30,314 bases of DNA from an uncultured Ruminococcus sp. (lineage in GTDB: Bacteria; Bacillota; Clostridia; Oscillospirales; Ruminococcaceae): positions 1 through 30,314 of the forward strand of contig CAJTWE010000029.1 of assembly GCA_910579955.1 (NCBI GenBank), read 5' to 3'. Below the pieces are notes generated by a model that saw nothing but the letters and a program-made list of their open reading frames with translations, was not told the DNA's origin and made no database searches. Positions 1 through 8,838 of this stretch are shown here, one piece after another. Numbering within the stretch: the stretch's first letter is position 1; the number at the start of each line of letters is the position of its first letter. The position numbers and the translations under genes are program-made.

Positions 1-1
1 T

Positions 2-3000
2 GCTGTTGGTGGAGATTTTGTTAATAACACTGCATGGAATAGTTATGCAGTTGGCAAGGGCGATTTTCTTGAACATACTTCTCTTGAAAAGCTCGAAGGA
101 AATGAAGGATTTGCTCATGTTATTTTGAATGGCATACTTAAAAACGGTAAGCTGTCTGACTCTTATTATGATGAAGATAATCCCCTGAAAGGCGATAGAA
201 CTGATGGTATGGGAGAAGGCGTAGCTGGTGAAAAGAAGATTAAAATTATTAATATAAATAAATCTTCTTTACCGGATGATTACGATTTAACCCAAATTCC
301 TGCATCTGATGGACCGGGTCAGTATCAAAAGATAGATCAGAAGCATACGTATGTTTCCAATCTTATTGATTTTGCTGCTACAAAAGCACTTATTGCTGAG
401 CGTTCAAAAATTCTTTCAGAGAAAGACGATCAGTTTGAAGTAACAAAAGACGGTGACACGATTACTCTTAAATATATCGGAAGTAATAGTGCGAAGACGG
501 TGTATTGTCATCTTGATGCAAGTGAGCAAGAGATGTTTAAGTCTGCAAAATATATTAAATATGAGAATATACCGGAAACTGTTGAAAGAGATATTGTTGA
601 CAATAAAGGCAATATGACTACGTGGAATACTGCCTACATAGTTATCAATGTCGAGGGTGAAAATGTAACTGTTGCGGACAATGACGTATTTACATATATT
701 AATGATACGCTTATTGCCAAAAACTGGAATGGTGAAAATAATGGTTCTTATAAGGAATTGATTTCCGATTTTACAGGTGATTTTGTTGATAACAATCATC
801 CTGGTGTATCCAGTCTGCTTTATAACTATTATGAAGCAACTGATGTTGCATTGGGTAAGAATTTCCAAGGTACAATTCTAGCTCCTAATGCATATGTTCA
901 TGATGGTTCAAACGGACGTGGACATCTTTCTGGTGCTTTGATTGCTAATAAGTTTGCTGGTGGTACTGAGTTTGGTTACAGACCTTTCACAGGTCCTATT
1001 TCTATGCTAAGCGGCGGCGCTGGCTACAATATGCCATTTATGAAGGTTGATGCTGAGGGCAATGCAGTTAAAGGCGCAACAATGGGCCTTTATGAAATCA
1101 CAGCCGAAGGTACAGAAAAGCAGATAAGCACTTGGAAGAGTGACGAAACAGCTGAGTATGTAAGTATTCCATCCGGTATCAATTTCGGAAAACCAGAACT
1201 TAATAAGGACATTACAACTACCTATATAATTAAGGAAGTTGCTGCACCTGATGGTTATATTATCTCTGATCAGTATTATGATATTCTGTTTAATGAAAAA
1301 GTAACAGAAATTGTAGAAATTGAAGATCAGCAAGCTCCTGCAAAAGGTGAAGTTCAACAGATTATTACATTCCATGAAAGTGCTACATCTTCTAAGGCAA
1401 TTGCTACTTATGGATTTTCATTTGAAGATACTTATAATAAAGATGGCGTTCTGATAAAAAGAATCCTGAACATTACAAGTCCTACAGAAGCAACATTTAC
1501 ATTCGAGTGCGATAATGATGGTATAGTAACAAACATTACTGATGCTGATGGTAATGTTGTAGCTCTTCCTACAGACAAAGAAAATCCAATTATAGAAATT
1601 GATGGCAAGAATTATTATTTCAATGCCGATGATGTCATGCTTATGGAAGTTCCTGCTACAGAGCCTATTGTAGATAATGATGGTCTCACATTCAAAAAGG
1701 TAGACGAAAATGGCAATGCTGTTAGAGGAGCTACCATCGAAATGTATCAGTATGATTCAGATCCAAATTGGACATCCGACACTGGTGAAGAGCTAACATA
1801 TGCATGGAATCCAGTAGACGAAAGCATTTGGAAGTGGGATATCACAGGCAATACTGCTACTATTGACATTGATAAGCTGATGCCATATGTAGTATATCGC
1901 TTCACAGAGACTAAAGCACCTGAGAAATATGAATATGCTAACGACATTTGCTTTGTCTTAGATTATAATGATAATATCTATATTAAGGATGACGTTGATG
2001 ATATTGATGCAAATAATCTTTTGGATATTGTTTTAGATAGTGAAGGTAAAGACATAAGCAAACTTGAAAATCGTATTATTAAGATGGTGGATGTAGCTGT
2101 TACAGGTGCAAATCCTACCATTCAGAAAGTAGATGCTGATGATAATACTACACTCGTTTCAGGTGCTACACTTAATCTTTGTAAAGAAGACGGAACTCTT
2201 ATCAAGGCAATAACAACATCAAGTGATGTGGCTGGACAGTATTTGGAGCCGGGCGTTTACTACATTGAAGAAACTGTAGTTCCGGCAAAATATGATCAGT
2301 CTGCTAAGGGCAACAAGTATTACTTTACTGTAGATAATGAGTTCAACATTATTGCCGGCAAGCCAAAGTATGTTGAGCAGAAGAATCCTACTAGTGGCAG
2401 TGAAAATCATTATGGTTCTAATTTTGCAAATGCTGCAATTGAAAAGATTGAAGTTGATGCAACAAACCTTGGTGATTCAGTGGGACTTCAGTTTAAGCCT
2501 GTAGATGATGATACAAAACTTCAGGTTTCATTGAGTGAAGGTACAAATGAAATTACTGATACAAAGGGATTGACATTCGGTCCTGATGGTCGTATGAAGA
2601 TAACTTACTGGAACTGTGAGATCAGCGCAATTAGATATTATGTTTCAGCTTCTGCTTTTGCTCCTCCAGTTGAAGTTACATATACATTTAATTATAGTGA
2701 TGGAACTTCTCAATCAGCAACTGCGTCTATAAGCAGTACAGGCGGAGCTATTCAGTCATTCAGTATTCCTGATGCAGGTGTTACTTCTGTAAAGATAACT
2801 CTTCCAGAAGGTGTTACAGCTCGCTATTTTGAAGCTTTGAAAGACGAGTGGGCTGATGATAATAAATTTGTTATTGATGGCGAAGATAAAAACGAAGCAG
2901 AAATTTCTATTGGTGATCCTTCAACAAGTATGAAGCAGATATGGGTCGGCAAAATGAGTGGCGTTGCAAGCGATTCTGATGATACTGATCCTATAGTTGA

Positions 3001-5968
3001 TGGTAATGTTATTAAGATTGCTAATAAAAAGCTTACAGATAAAAAGACCATCACAATCAGCAAGACCGATATCGGCGGCAAGGTCCTTCCAAATGCTGAA
3101 TTCACTCTTACAGCTAAGGATACAACTGTTGATATTTCCGGTATAAAGATGACTGGTGCTTCTGATTCAAGTATTACAGGTCCTAATAAGCCTAATGTGC
3201 TTACATGGAAATCTGAAACAGGTAAGACTACTCTGGAAGAGCTGCCAGCCGGTGAATACACATTAGTTGAATCAATAGCTCCGGATGGTTATACTGTTAT
3301 TTCTTCTTTTGATTTTACTGTTGACGAAAACGGTAAGGTTACTGTTTCAAATGCAGAAACCAACGGAAACGTTGAAGTATCAGAAGACGGCACTACAATT
3401 ACTGTTAAGGATGAAGTATCCAAGATAGCAATTGGTAAGGCAGATATAACAGGTGAAAAGACTGTAGCTGGAGCAACTCTTACTCTGACAAACGAAGCAA
3501 TTGAAGACTGGGGAAAAATCTTTGATAATAACAAAGAAAATATTGATACTCTAAAACAGCTTGAAAATGGTGGACTGGAGTGGACATCAACAGAAAAAGA
3601 TTTCGTTTTAGAGCAGCTTCCTGATGGTACATATACTCTCAAGGAAACAGGTGAAAGCTTCAAGGTCGGTGAGACAGAGTATAAAGTAATCACTTCGGAA
3701 GTAACCTTCACAATTACTAATGGTGTAATTACAAAGGTAGAAGGCGATGACCTGAAATCTGCTTACGATGCAGAGTCAAAGGACGGTTATTACTATTACA
3801 ATGATGAAGAAGATGGTAATAGAATTGTAGTATGTGATGCTGAAACCGAAAAAAGTACAACAACAAGTACTACTACATTAACATCCGACACAGAGACTTC
3901 TACATCCGACACAGAAACTTCTACAACTGAAACGGAGACTTCTACAACTGAAACGGAGACTTCTACATCTGACACAGAAAGCCCTACAACAACTACAGCA
4001 ACATCCACAACAGCAGGTCCAACTACACCTACATCTACTTCTACAACAGTCTCAACAACAGAGAGTTCTACAGAATCAACAACAGAAAGCTCAACAACAA
4101 CCACAGTAACATCTACAACAGCAGGTCCAACTACACCTACATCTACCTCTACAACAGTTTCAACAACAGAGAGCTCCACAGAATCAACAACAGCTTCAAC
4201 AACAGAGAGCTCTACAGAATCAACAACAGAAAGCTCCACAGCAACCACAGTAACATCCACAACAGTAGGCCCAACAACGCCTACATCTACTTCTACCTCT
4301 ACAACAGCTTCAACAACAGAAAGCTCAACGAAGCCAACAACAGAAAGCTCAACAACAGAAAGCTCAACAACAACCACAGTAACATCTACAACAGCAGGTC
4401 CAACTACACCTACATCTACCTCTACAACAGTTTCAACAACAGAGAGCTCCACAGAATCAACAACAGCTTCAACAACAGAGAGCTCTACAGAATCAACAAC
4501 AGTTTCAACAACAGAAAGCTCAACAACAACCACAGTAACATCCACAACAGCAGGTCCAACAACGCCTACATCTACCTCTACAACAGTTTCCACAACAGAG
4601 AGCTCAACAACACCTACAACACCGACAACAGCCGGTCCGACTACACCTACATCTACTTCTACAACAACAACCGGAACAACAGCCGGCCCAACAACACCTA
4701 CATCTACTTCGACAACTACTTCATCAACTCAAATAACAACTACTACATCAAAAACAAGACCGACAATGACCATAACAAATGATACTACCACAACTACAAG
4801 CACTACTGGTAGTGCATTAGGATTTACAACAACATCAACAACTACGACTACCACAACTACTACAACAACTACAACCACCACAACAACTACAACAGAGGTA
4901 ACCACAACTACTGTAGAAACATTTGAAATAAAGATTGCTAAGCGTGAAATTCTTGGCGGTCAGCCGACAGGCAATGAAGTAATTGGCGCACGTCTTTCTG
5001 TTAGAGAATTGGGAGGAAATATAATTGATTCTTGGACATCTGATGGTACAGATCATAGTATTTCAAATCTCAAGGATGGCGTAATTTACATTCTTGAAGA
5101 AACAGCAGCTCCTAACGGTTACTATTATGCAGAGTCTATTCAGTTTAAGATTGTTGATGGCGAGGCTTATATTGTAAATGAAGATGGTTCAATGTATCCG
5201 TCAGGCGATACTATCGTTATGTTTGATGAAGTTATCGTAGAAACAACTACAACCGAAGCCACAACAACAACTATAACTGAGTATACTGGTGATGAAACAA
5301 CTGAAACAGTTGAAACAACTACAACAGAGCCTAGACCTTTAGTTCATAGTGTATATATAGGAAAGATGGAACTCAGCGATGGTGTTTCAACTGGTTACTT
5401 TGTATCCGGTGCGGTTCTCCAGCTTCGTGCAAACGGTGCTACAATCGCTCAGTGGACATCTGACGGTTCATATTACACAATTGATAATTTGTCAGAGAAT
5501 GTTGTCTATACTCTTGTAGAAGCTACAGCTCCTCAGGGTTATTTGAAGGCTAATTCAATTGACTTTACAATTATTGATTCTGTTGTATATGTAATCGTAG
5601 ACGGTATGCAGATTCCACAGTCTGATATGAGCATTATAATGTACGACGAGATCGAACCAATTGTCACAACTACAACAACTACCACAGAAGATACTACTAC
5701 AACTACCACCACAACAACAACTATTATAACAGAAGATACCTCAACTACAACTACAACTGACACAACTACTACAGGAACAGGCACAACAACAACTACAACA
5801 GGAACAGGTGTAACAACAAACAGAACAACAATTTACAAGGGCGGCGGCTCATCTAATGTTAAATCAGCACCTAAGACAGGTGATGCAGCAATGCTGTTCA
5901 TCCCGATGAGCGCATCTGTGCTTATACTTGGTGCAATAGCAGCAGTAAGCCGTAAAAAGAAGAAGTAA
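2..5968 (+). CDS. Wall-anchored choice-of-anchor A / SpaA-repeat adhesin (5' end outside window)
   Basis: Large cell-surface protein, probably an adhesin, attached to peptidoglycan by a sortase. The frame is open to the first base, so the signal peptide and true start are missing; about 1,988 codons are visible. The first 300 residues fit the choice-of-anchor A domain: AVGGDF near the start, then GTILAPNAYV and GHLSGALIANKF at about nt 871-956. Seven SpaA-like (prealbumin-type) modules follow, each opening with a K-V-D or similar Lys motif and closing with an E-x-x-A-P-x-G-Y-like motif: nt 1030-1310, 1683-1960, 2101-2340, 3040-3330, 3420-3740, 4921-5180 and 5338-5640. In this fold the Lys and Glu can form an isopeptide bond (family knowledge). 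A beta-rich stretch at 2400-2990 is unassigned. A long Thr/Ser stalk separates modules 5 and 6. The C-terminus is APKTG, a hydrophobic helix and KKKK. Ligand unknown. Confidence 0.88.
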   Translation, partial: AVGGDFVNNTAWNSYAVGKGDFLEHTSLEKLEGNEGFAHVILNGILKNGKLSDSYYDEDNPLKGDRTDGMGEGVAGEKKIKIININKSSLPDDYDLTQIPASDGPGQYQKIDQKHTYVSNLIDFAATKALIAERSKILSEKDDQFEVTKDGDTITLKYIGSNSAKTVYCHLDASEQEMFKSAKYIKYENIPETVERDIVDNKGNMTTWNTAYIVINVEGENVTVADNDVFTYINDTLIAKNWNGENNGSYKELISDFTGDFVDNNHPGVSSLLYNYYEATDVALGKNFQGTILAPNAYVHDGSNGRGHLSGALIANKFAGGTEFGYRPFTGPISMLSGGAGYNMPFMKVDAEGNAVKGATMGLYEITAEGTEKQISTWKSDETAEYVSIPSGINFGKPELNKDITTTYIIKEVAAPDGYIISDQYYDILFNEKVTEIVEIEDQQAPAKGEVQQIITFHESATSSKAIATYGFSFEDTYNKDGVLIKRILNITSPTEATFTFECDNDGIVTNITDADGNVVALPTDKENPIIEIDGKNYYFNADDVMLMEVPATEPIVDNDGLTFKKVDENGNAVRGATIEMYQYDSDPNWTSDTGEELTYAWNPVDESIWKWDITGNTATIDIDKLMPYVVYRFTETKAPEKYEYANDICFVLDYNDNIYIKDDVDDIDANNLLDIVLDSEGKDISKLENRIIKMVDVAVTGANPTIQKVDADDNTTLVSGATLNLCKEDGTLIKAITTSSDVAGQYLEPGVYYIEETVVPAKYDQSAKGNKYYFTVDNEFNIIAGKPKYVEQKNPTSGSENHYGSNFANAAIEKIEVDATNLGDSVGLQFKPVDDDTKLQVSLSEGTNEITDTKGLTFGPDGRMKITYWNCEISAIRYYVSASAFAPPVEVTYTFNYSDGTSQSATASISSTGGAIQSFSIPDAGVTSVKITLPEGVTARYFEALKDEWADDNKFVIDGEDKNEAEISIGDPSTSMKQIWVGKMSGVASDSDDTDPIVDGNVIKIANKKLTDKKTITISKTDIGGKVLPNAEFTLTAKDTTVDISGIKMTGASDSSITGPNKPNVLTWKSETGKTTLEELPAGEYTLVESIAPDGYTVISSFDFTVDENGKVTVSNAETNGNVEVSEDGTTITVKDEVSKIAIGKADITGEKTVAGATLTLTNEAIEDWGKIFDNNKENIDTLKQLENGGLEWTSTEKDFVLEQLPDGTYTLKETGESFKVGETEYKVITSEVTFTITNGVITKVEGDDLKSAYDAESKDGYYYYNDEEDGNRIVVCDAETEKSTTTSTTTLTSDTETSTSDTETSTTETETSTTETETSTSDTESPTTTTATSTTAGPTTPTSTSTTVSTTESSTESTTESSTTTTVTSTTAGPTTPTSTSTTVSTTESSTESTTASTTESSTESTTESSTATTVTSTTVGPTTPTSTSTSTTASTTESSTKPTTESSTTESSTTTTVTSTTAGPTTPTSTSTTVSTTESSTESTTASTTESSTESTTVSTTESSTTTTVTSTTAGPTTPTSTSTTVSTTESSTTPTTPTTAGPTTPTSTSTTTTGTTAGPTTPTSTSTTTSSTQITTTTSKTRPTMTITNDTTTTTSTTGSALGFTTTSTTTTTTTTTTTTTTTTTTTEVTTTTVETFEIKIAKREILGGQPTGNEVIGARLSVRELGGNIIDSWTSDGTDHSISNLKDGVIYILEETAAPNGYYYAESIQFKIVDGEAYIVNEDGSMYPSGDTIVMFDEVIVETTTTEATTTTITEYTGDETTETVETTTTEPRPLVHSVYIGKMELSDGVSTGYFVSGAVLQLRANGATIAQWTSDGSYYTIDNLSENVVYTLVEATAPQGYLKANSIDFTIIDSVVYVIVDGMQIPQSDMSIIMYDEIEPIVTTTTTTTEDTTTTTTTTTTIITEDTSTTTTTDTTTTGTGTTTTTTGTGVTTNRTTIYKGGGSSNVKSAPKTGDAAMLFIPMSASVLILGAIAAVSRKKKK
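3850..4920 (+). repeat. Thr/Ser-rich stalk encoded by degenerate tandem repeats, ending in a poly-Thr tract
   Basis: About 1.07 kb inside the adhesin gene codes almost only Thr, Ser, Pro and Glu. The segment GPTTPTSTST occurs seven times (near nt 4015, 4125, 4268, 4398, 4553, 4633 and 4685), mostly joined by STTESSTEST-type units. Spacing ranges from about 50 to 155 bases, so unit length varies through internal duplication or loss. The last part (about 4827-4906) is a nearly pure ACA/ACT threonine run. Such regions act as extended, often glycosylated, spacers that push binding modules away from the wall (family knowledge). The DNA repetition makes length changes between strains likely (inference). 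Confidence 0.9.
5867..5965 (+). other. LPXTG-like cell-wall sorting signal
   Basis: The last 33 codons of the adhesin contain APKTG (nt 5867-5881), a hydrophobic segment of about 20 residues beginning MLFIPMS, and the basic tail RKKKK. This is the standard three-part sortase signal, with Ala in place of the first Leu. Sortase would cleave between Thr and Gly. No sortase gene is in the window. Confidence 0.88.
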
Positions 5969-5995
5969 TCCAAATAGTTTATTTAAGGCATAACT

Positions 5996-6040
5996 AAAAA
6001 ACGCAGTGGTTTGCATTTTGCATTCCACTGCGTTTTTATT
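5996..6040. terminator. Bidirectional intrinsic terminator between adhesin and pectate lyase genes
   Basis: AAAAACGCAGTGG (5997-6009 region) pairs with CCACTGCGTTTTT (6025-6037) around a 15-base loop. The A-run on the left and T-run on the right let it stop transcription from both sides, matching the convergent genes that end at 5968 and 6054. Confidence 0.88.
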
Positions 6041-6053
6041 TTTTATTTCAAAT

Positions 6054-8585
6054 TTATTTTTCCATAAGCATCTGCTTCATTACAGAAAAGTCGAATATAT
6101 TTAGCCTTTCGTCTTTGCAAACATCTCCGGATTCTGGTGCATCAAGCTTTTCAAGTCCTACAAGATATTTTTGCAGTGCGATAAAATCACTAATATTAAA
6201 TGCGCCATCTGCATTGACATCACCCGTTATCTTTTCTGGAACAGGCGGTACTTTTTGCTCTTCTTTTACAAGAACTGTGTAATTTACGCAGTACGCCGAT
6301 TGACCGTTACTTCCGAGTGCGATTTTTTCGCCGGATTTAAAGTTTTTCTTATAAACATTAAAAGTAACATCATTAGATGAAGTAGCGCTAAAATCAGTTT
6401 TTGTCCATTCACTCAGCCATTGTGGAGTACTTTCAAGGCGTGTATCTGCCGCAATATAAACTGTAATATCTTCACCGGCAGTGAATTCAGAAATGGTATC
6501 TGTAAATGCTTTGGAATCACAAGCTGTTCTAAGAATTTCAGCACCTTTAAGTTCTTCTGGAAGTGTAGTAAATGTAAATTCACGATCTCCAAATATAAAT
6601 GAACCTACATTTGCATTATCTGTTATTATCCAATAAGAAGCATTGTCATTATCATAAACGATAAGATTCTTGATAAGTCTGCCATTTATTGGGAGTGCCT
6701 CTCTTCCGAATGTAAAGTAGTTTATATTCATAAGGAAGCCGTCTTCACCTGTAAATTTCAGATACAAATCATGCACACCTGTAATATTTCCTACATTGCC
6801 GGATACATCTACGTATTCCTGCCAGTTTCCAGTACCGGAAGCTTTGCAAACAGCAACAGGGGAATCACTTAGTTTATCAAGATATAACTCAATATTTCCT
6901 CCTGTAAGAGCGCTTGCTATTCGTGCGGTAAAACTCTTTGCGCCGTCCTCAAAATCCACTCCTTTGAACATAATATAGTCGCCATTTTCAATATATCCTA
7001 CATTCTGACCGCCCTCGGCACAATTCTCAGATTTTACGCCGGATTGATCGCTAAAATCTTCAGCTTCGATTTTTTCAAATGCAGAGATTTTCGGAGTTGG
7101 CGTAACAATACCATTAGTAGGGGACAGTGTTACAACACCTTCTGGAAACGCATTAACAGTTAGATCATTTATATAGTATTCGATATTTGTATATCCATTA
7201 CCGCAATAATCTCCGTTTATATCACTTGCATCATTTGGATTAAGACCTCTTTCAAGCTCCCAATTATCAGGCATTCCATCATTATCGCTGTCTGTTATAT
7301 TTTTTGTCAGTACAGCTGATGGATAAGTGTATGTTACTCCGCACTCAATTTTATATTTATCCAAATCAGTTTTTGATGAATCATATTCAGCTGTACCACT
7401 GCATGAGCCTGTACCATTAATAGTTTCTTCGGCGCATTTACGATCTATTTCAGTTCTTTTATCAGAAGAAATACCGTTTCCTGCAAATGCGGTAACATGA
7501 TTAAATGAGTCCTGAGCGCTTTCTGCTGTTGTAACAGATGATACATTTTTTCCGTTTACTAAGGTCTGGAAAGGTGAGCCGGAAACCAAATCATCTTTAG
7601 TAATTCCAATGGAGGTTTTAACATCTACACCTGACCAGTTATCATTAGTTGGGCCTGGATAAACTGTATCATCTTTATTTAGCATTCTGTTGCCGCTTAT
7701 GTAAACTTTGAAATTTTGCGGACTTGTACCGCTATCTACATAGACATAGTGTTTACCGCCGGTGGTGCTATTGCCCATTTTAAGAGTATTATTTACATAG
7801 TTCAAATGTCCAATAGTACCATAAGCAGTCTGATATCCCCAGTCATAGATTACGTTATTTGTAAAATCAGCAGTTGCCGTTCCCTGAACCTTTCCTCTGA
7901 AATTTCGTGAAACGTTATGTATGATAAGGTTGTGATCGAAAGAAAGGTTTCCCTTTCCCATCATAAGTCCAAACCCATGCAATCCTTTTTTATGACCACC
8001 CCATGAATCTGCCGGACCAAGAACTGAATACTGAACTGTATAATATTCATTATTGGAATAAAGTCCCCATTGTTCATCAGTAGTCCAGCCCATTGAGCAG
8101 TGATCTATGATTGAATTAGATCCTTTTGCACCTCCCCAAGCATCGTTTCCGGAGCTTGTTGCCGCATAAGGGCCGGGACGTGAGCTTATAAAACGACAGA
8201 TAATATTGTCGCCTGCCATACCCATTTTATAGTTTTTTAGAGTAATTCCGCTGCCTCCCGGTGCTGTCTGACCTGCAATAGTAATATTACTCTGACATAA
8301 GATATTGCTTTTTAGTTCAATAGTACCGCTTACATCAAATACAACGATTCTTCCTGATTTACTTACGGCATCACGAAATGAACCCGCACCACTGTCATTA
8401 AGATTGGTAACATGATAAACCTCTCCGCCTCTGCCGCCTGTTGCATACATACCGCCGCCTACAGCGCCCGGAAAAGCAGGAACAGCCTCTCCAGCCGATG
8501 CTTGAATCGGTACAACAATACCGGAAGTTATAAGCATTACAGCGCTAATGGCTGCTCCTATGGATTTTTTTATTTGTTTAAGCAT
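6054..8585 (-). CDS. Secreted PL1-family pectate lyase with CBM6-like module and C-terminal dockerin
   Basis: Predicted extracellular enzyme that cleaves pectate by beta-elimination and docks onto a cellulosome-type scaffold. Start: ATG at 8585, because AGGCGG (8599-8594) sits 8 bases upstream; a GTG at 8594 would overlap that site. Protein of 843 aa. A signal peptide covers residues 1-31 (Lys-rich start, hydrophobic core, ASA cleavage site). Residues about 35-430 are a right-handed beta-helix of the PL1 type: AFPGAVGGG, GGRGGEVYHVTNL, SIIDHCSMGWTTDEQWG and the SRNFRGK segment, which likely carries the catalytic Arg. At about 430 a DSDNDGMPDNW motif resembles Ca-binding thrombospondin-3 repeats. 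Residues about 502-627 look like CBM6 (IEAEDF opening). Residues 628-778 form an unassigned module. Residues 785-843 are a type I-like dockerin: first loop DVNADGAFNISD canonical, second DVCKDERLNIFD with Cys in place of Asn. Confidence 0.92.
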   Translation of the reverse strand: MLKQIKKSIGAAISAVMLITSGIVVPIQASAGEAVPAFPGAVGGGMYATGGRGGEVYHVTNLNDSGAGSFRDAVSKSGRIVVFDVSGTIELKSNILCQSNITIAGQTAPGGSGITLKNYKMGMAGDNIICRFISSRPGPYAATSSGNDAWGGAKGSNSIIDHCSMGWTTDEQWGLYSNNEYYTVQYSVLGPADSWGGHKKGLHGFGLMMGKGNLSFDHNLIIHNVSRNFRGKVQGTATADFTNNVIYDWGYQTAYGTIGHLNYVNNTLKMGNSTTGGKHYVYVDSGTSPQNFKVYISGNRMLNKDDTVYPGPTNDNWSGVDVKTSIGITKDDLVSGSPFQTLVNGKNVSSVTTAESAQDSFNHVTAFAGNGISSDKRTEIDRKCAEETINGTGSCSGTAEYDSSKTDLDKYKIECGVTYTYPSAVLTKNITDSDNDGMPDNWELERGLNPNDASDINGDYCGNGYTNIEYYINDLTVNAFPEGVVTLSPTNGIVTPTPKISAFEKIEAEDFSDQSGVKSENCAEGGQNVGYIENGDYIMFKGVDFEDGAKSFTARIASALTGGNIELYLDKLSDSPVAVCKASGTGNWQEYVDVSGNVGNITGVHDLYLKFTGEDGFLMNINYFTFGREALPINGRLIKNLIVYDNDNASYWIITDNANVGSFIFGDREFTFTTLPEELKGAEILRTACDSKAFTDTISEFTAGEDITVYIAADTRLESTPQWLSEWTKTDFSATSSNDVTFNVYKKNFKSGEKIALGSNGQSAYCVNYTVLVKEEQKVPPVPEKITGDVNADGAFNISDFIALQKYLVGLEKLDAPESGDVCKDERLNIFDFSVMKQMLMEK

Positions 8586-8620
8586 AAATAACACCGCCTA
8601 ATAATAATCTTATTGTTTTA

Positions 8621-8649
8621 AGTATATCATATTATTTTACAAAAATCAA
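8621..8649 (-). promoter_or_regulatory. Promoter of the pectate lyase gene
   Basis: On the minus strand TTGATT (8649-8644) and TATACT (8626-8621) are separated by exactly 17 bases, about 36 bases before the start codon. This fits a housekeeping sigma-A promoter. No operator or catabolite (cre-like) site stands out. Confidence 0.65.
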
Positions 8650-8695
8650 TTGCATGTTAAACTTTTTTTATTGCAATTATTATTTTTTGCCTGCA

Positions 8696-8734
8696 AAAAA
8701 GGGGAAAGCCGCAAGGTGTTGCGGACCTTGCGGC
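8696..8734 (-). terminator. Hairpin terminator of the AEC permease gene
   Basis: GCCGCAAGGT (8708-8717) pairs perfectly with ACCTTGCGGC (8725-8734), loop of 7 bases. Read on the minus strand the stem is followed by TTTCCCCTTTTTT, an interrupted U-tract. It lies about 105 bases after the permease stop codon. The 8735-8838 stretch between them holds nothing else I can support. Confidence 0.65.
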
Positions 8735-8838
8735 ATTTGAGTGTTTACGATTACTTACTTAAACCTCTTTGTATACAGTATACTCTAAATCGTCTTCATA
8801 GTCAATGACATTTTATGCAAAAAATATTGCGTTTTTAA

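Noticed and set aside
56..70. 15-base direct repeat AAGGGCGATTTTCTT, also at 29750-29764
   Set aside because: One such match is plausible by chance in 30 kb of AT-rich DNA; the first copy is coding sequence of the adhesin and there is no other similarity around the copies.
3796..4593. Long open frame on the minus strand rich in Val, Glu and Ser
   Set aside because: It is the antisense of the Thr/Ser repeat, where ACA/ACT/TCT triplets give no stop codons; no ribosome site or domain.
3850..4740. Repeats considered as a CRISPR array
   Set aside because: The units are in frame, of uneven length, code for a Thr/Ser stalk and have no unique spacers or cas genes.
8771..8783. Near-perfect palindrome GTATACAGTATAC
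   Set aside because: Lies between the permease stop and its terminator, with no promoter beside it; too short to call an operator.
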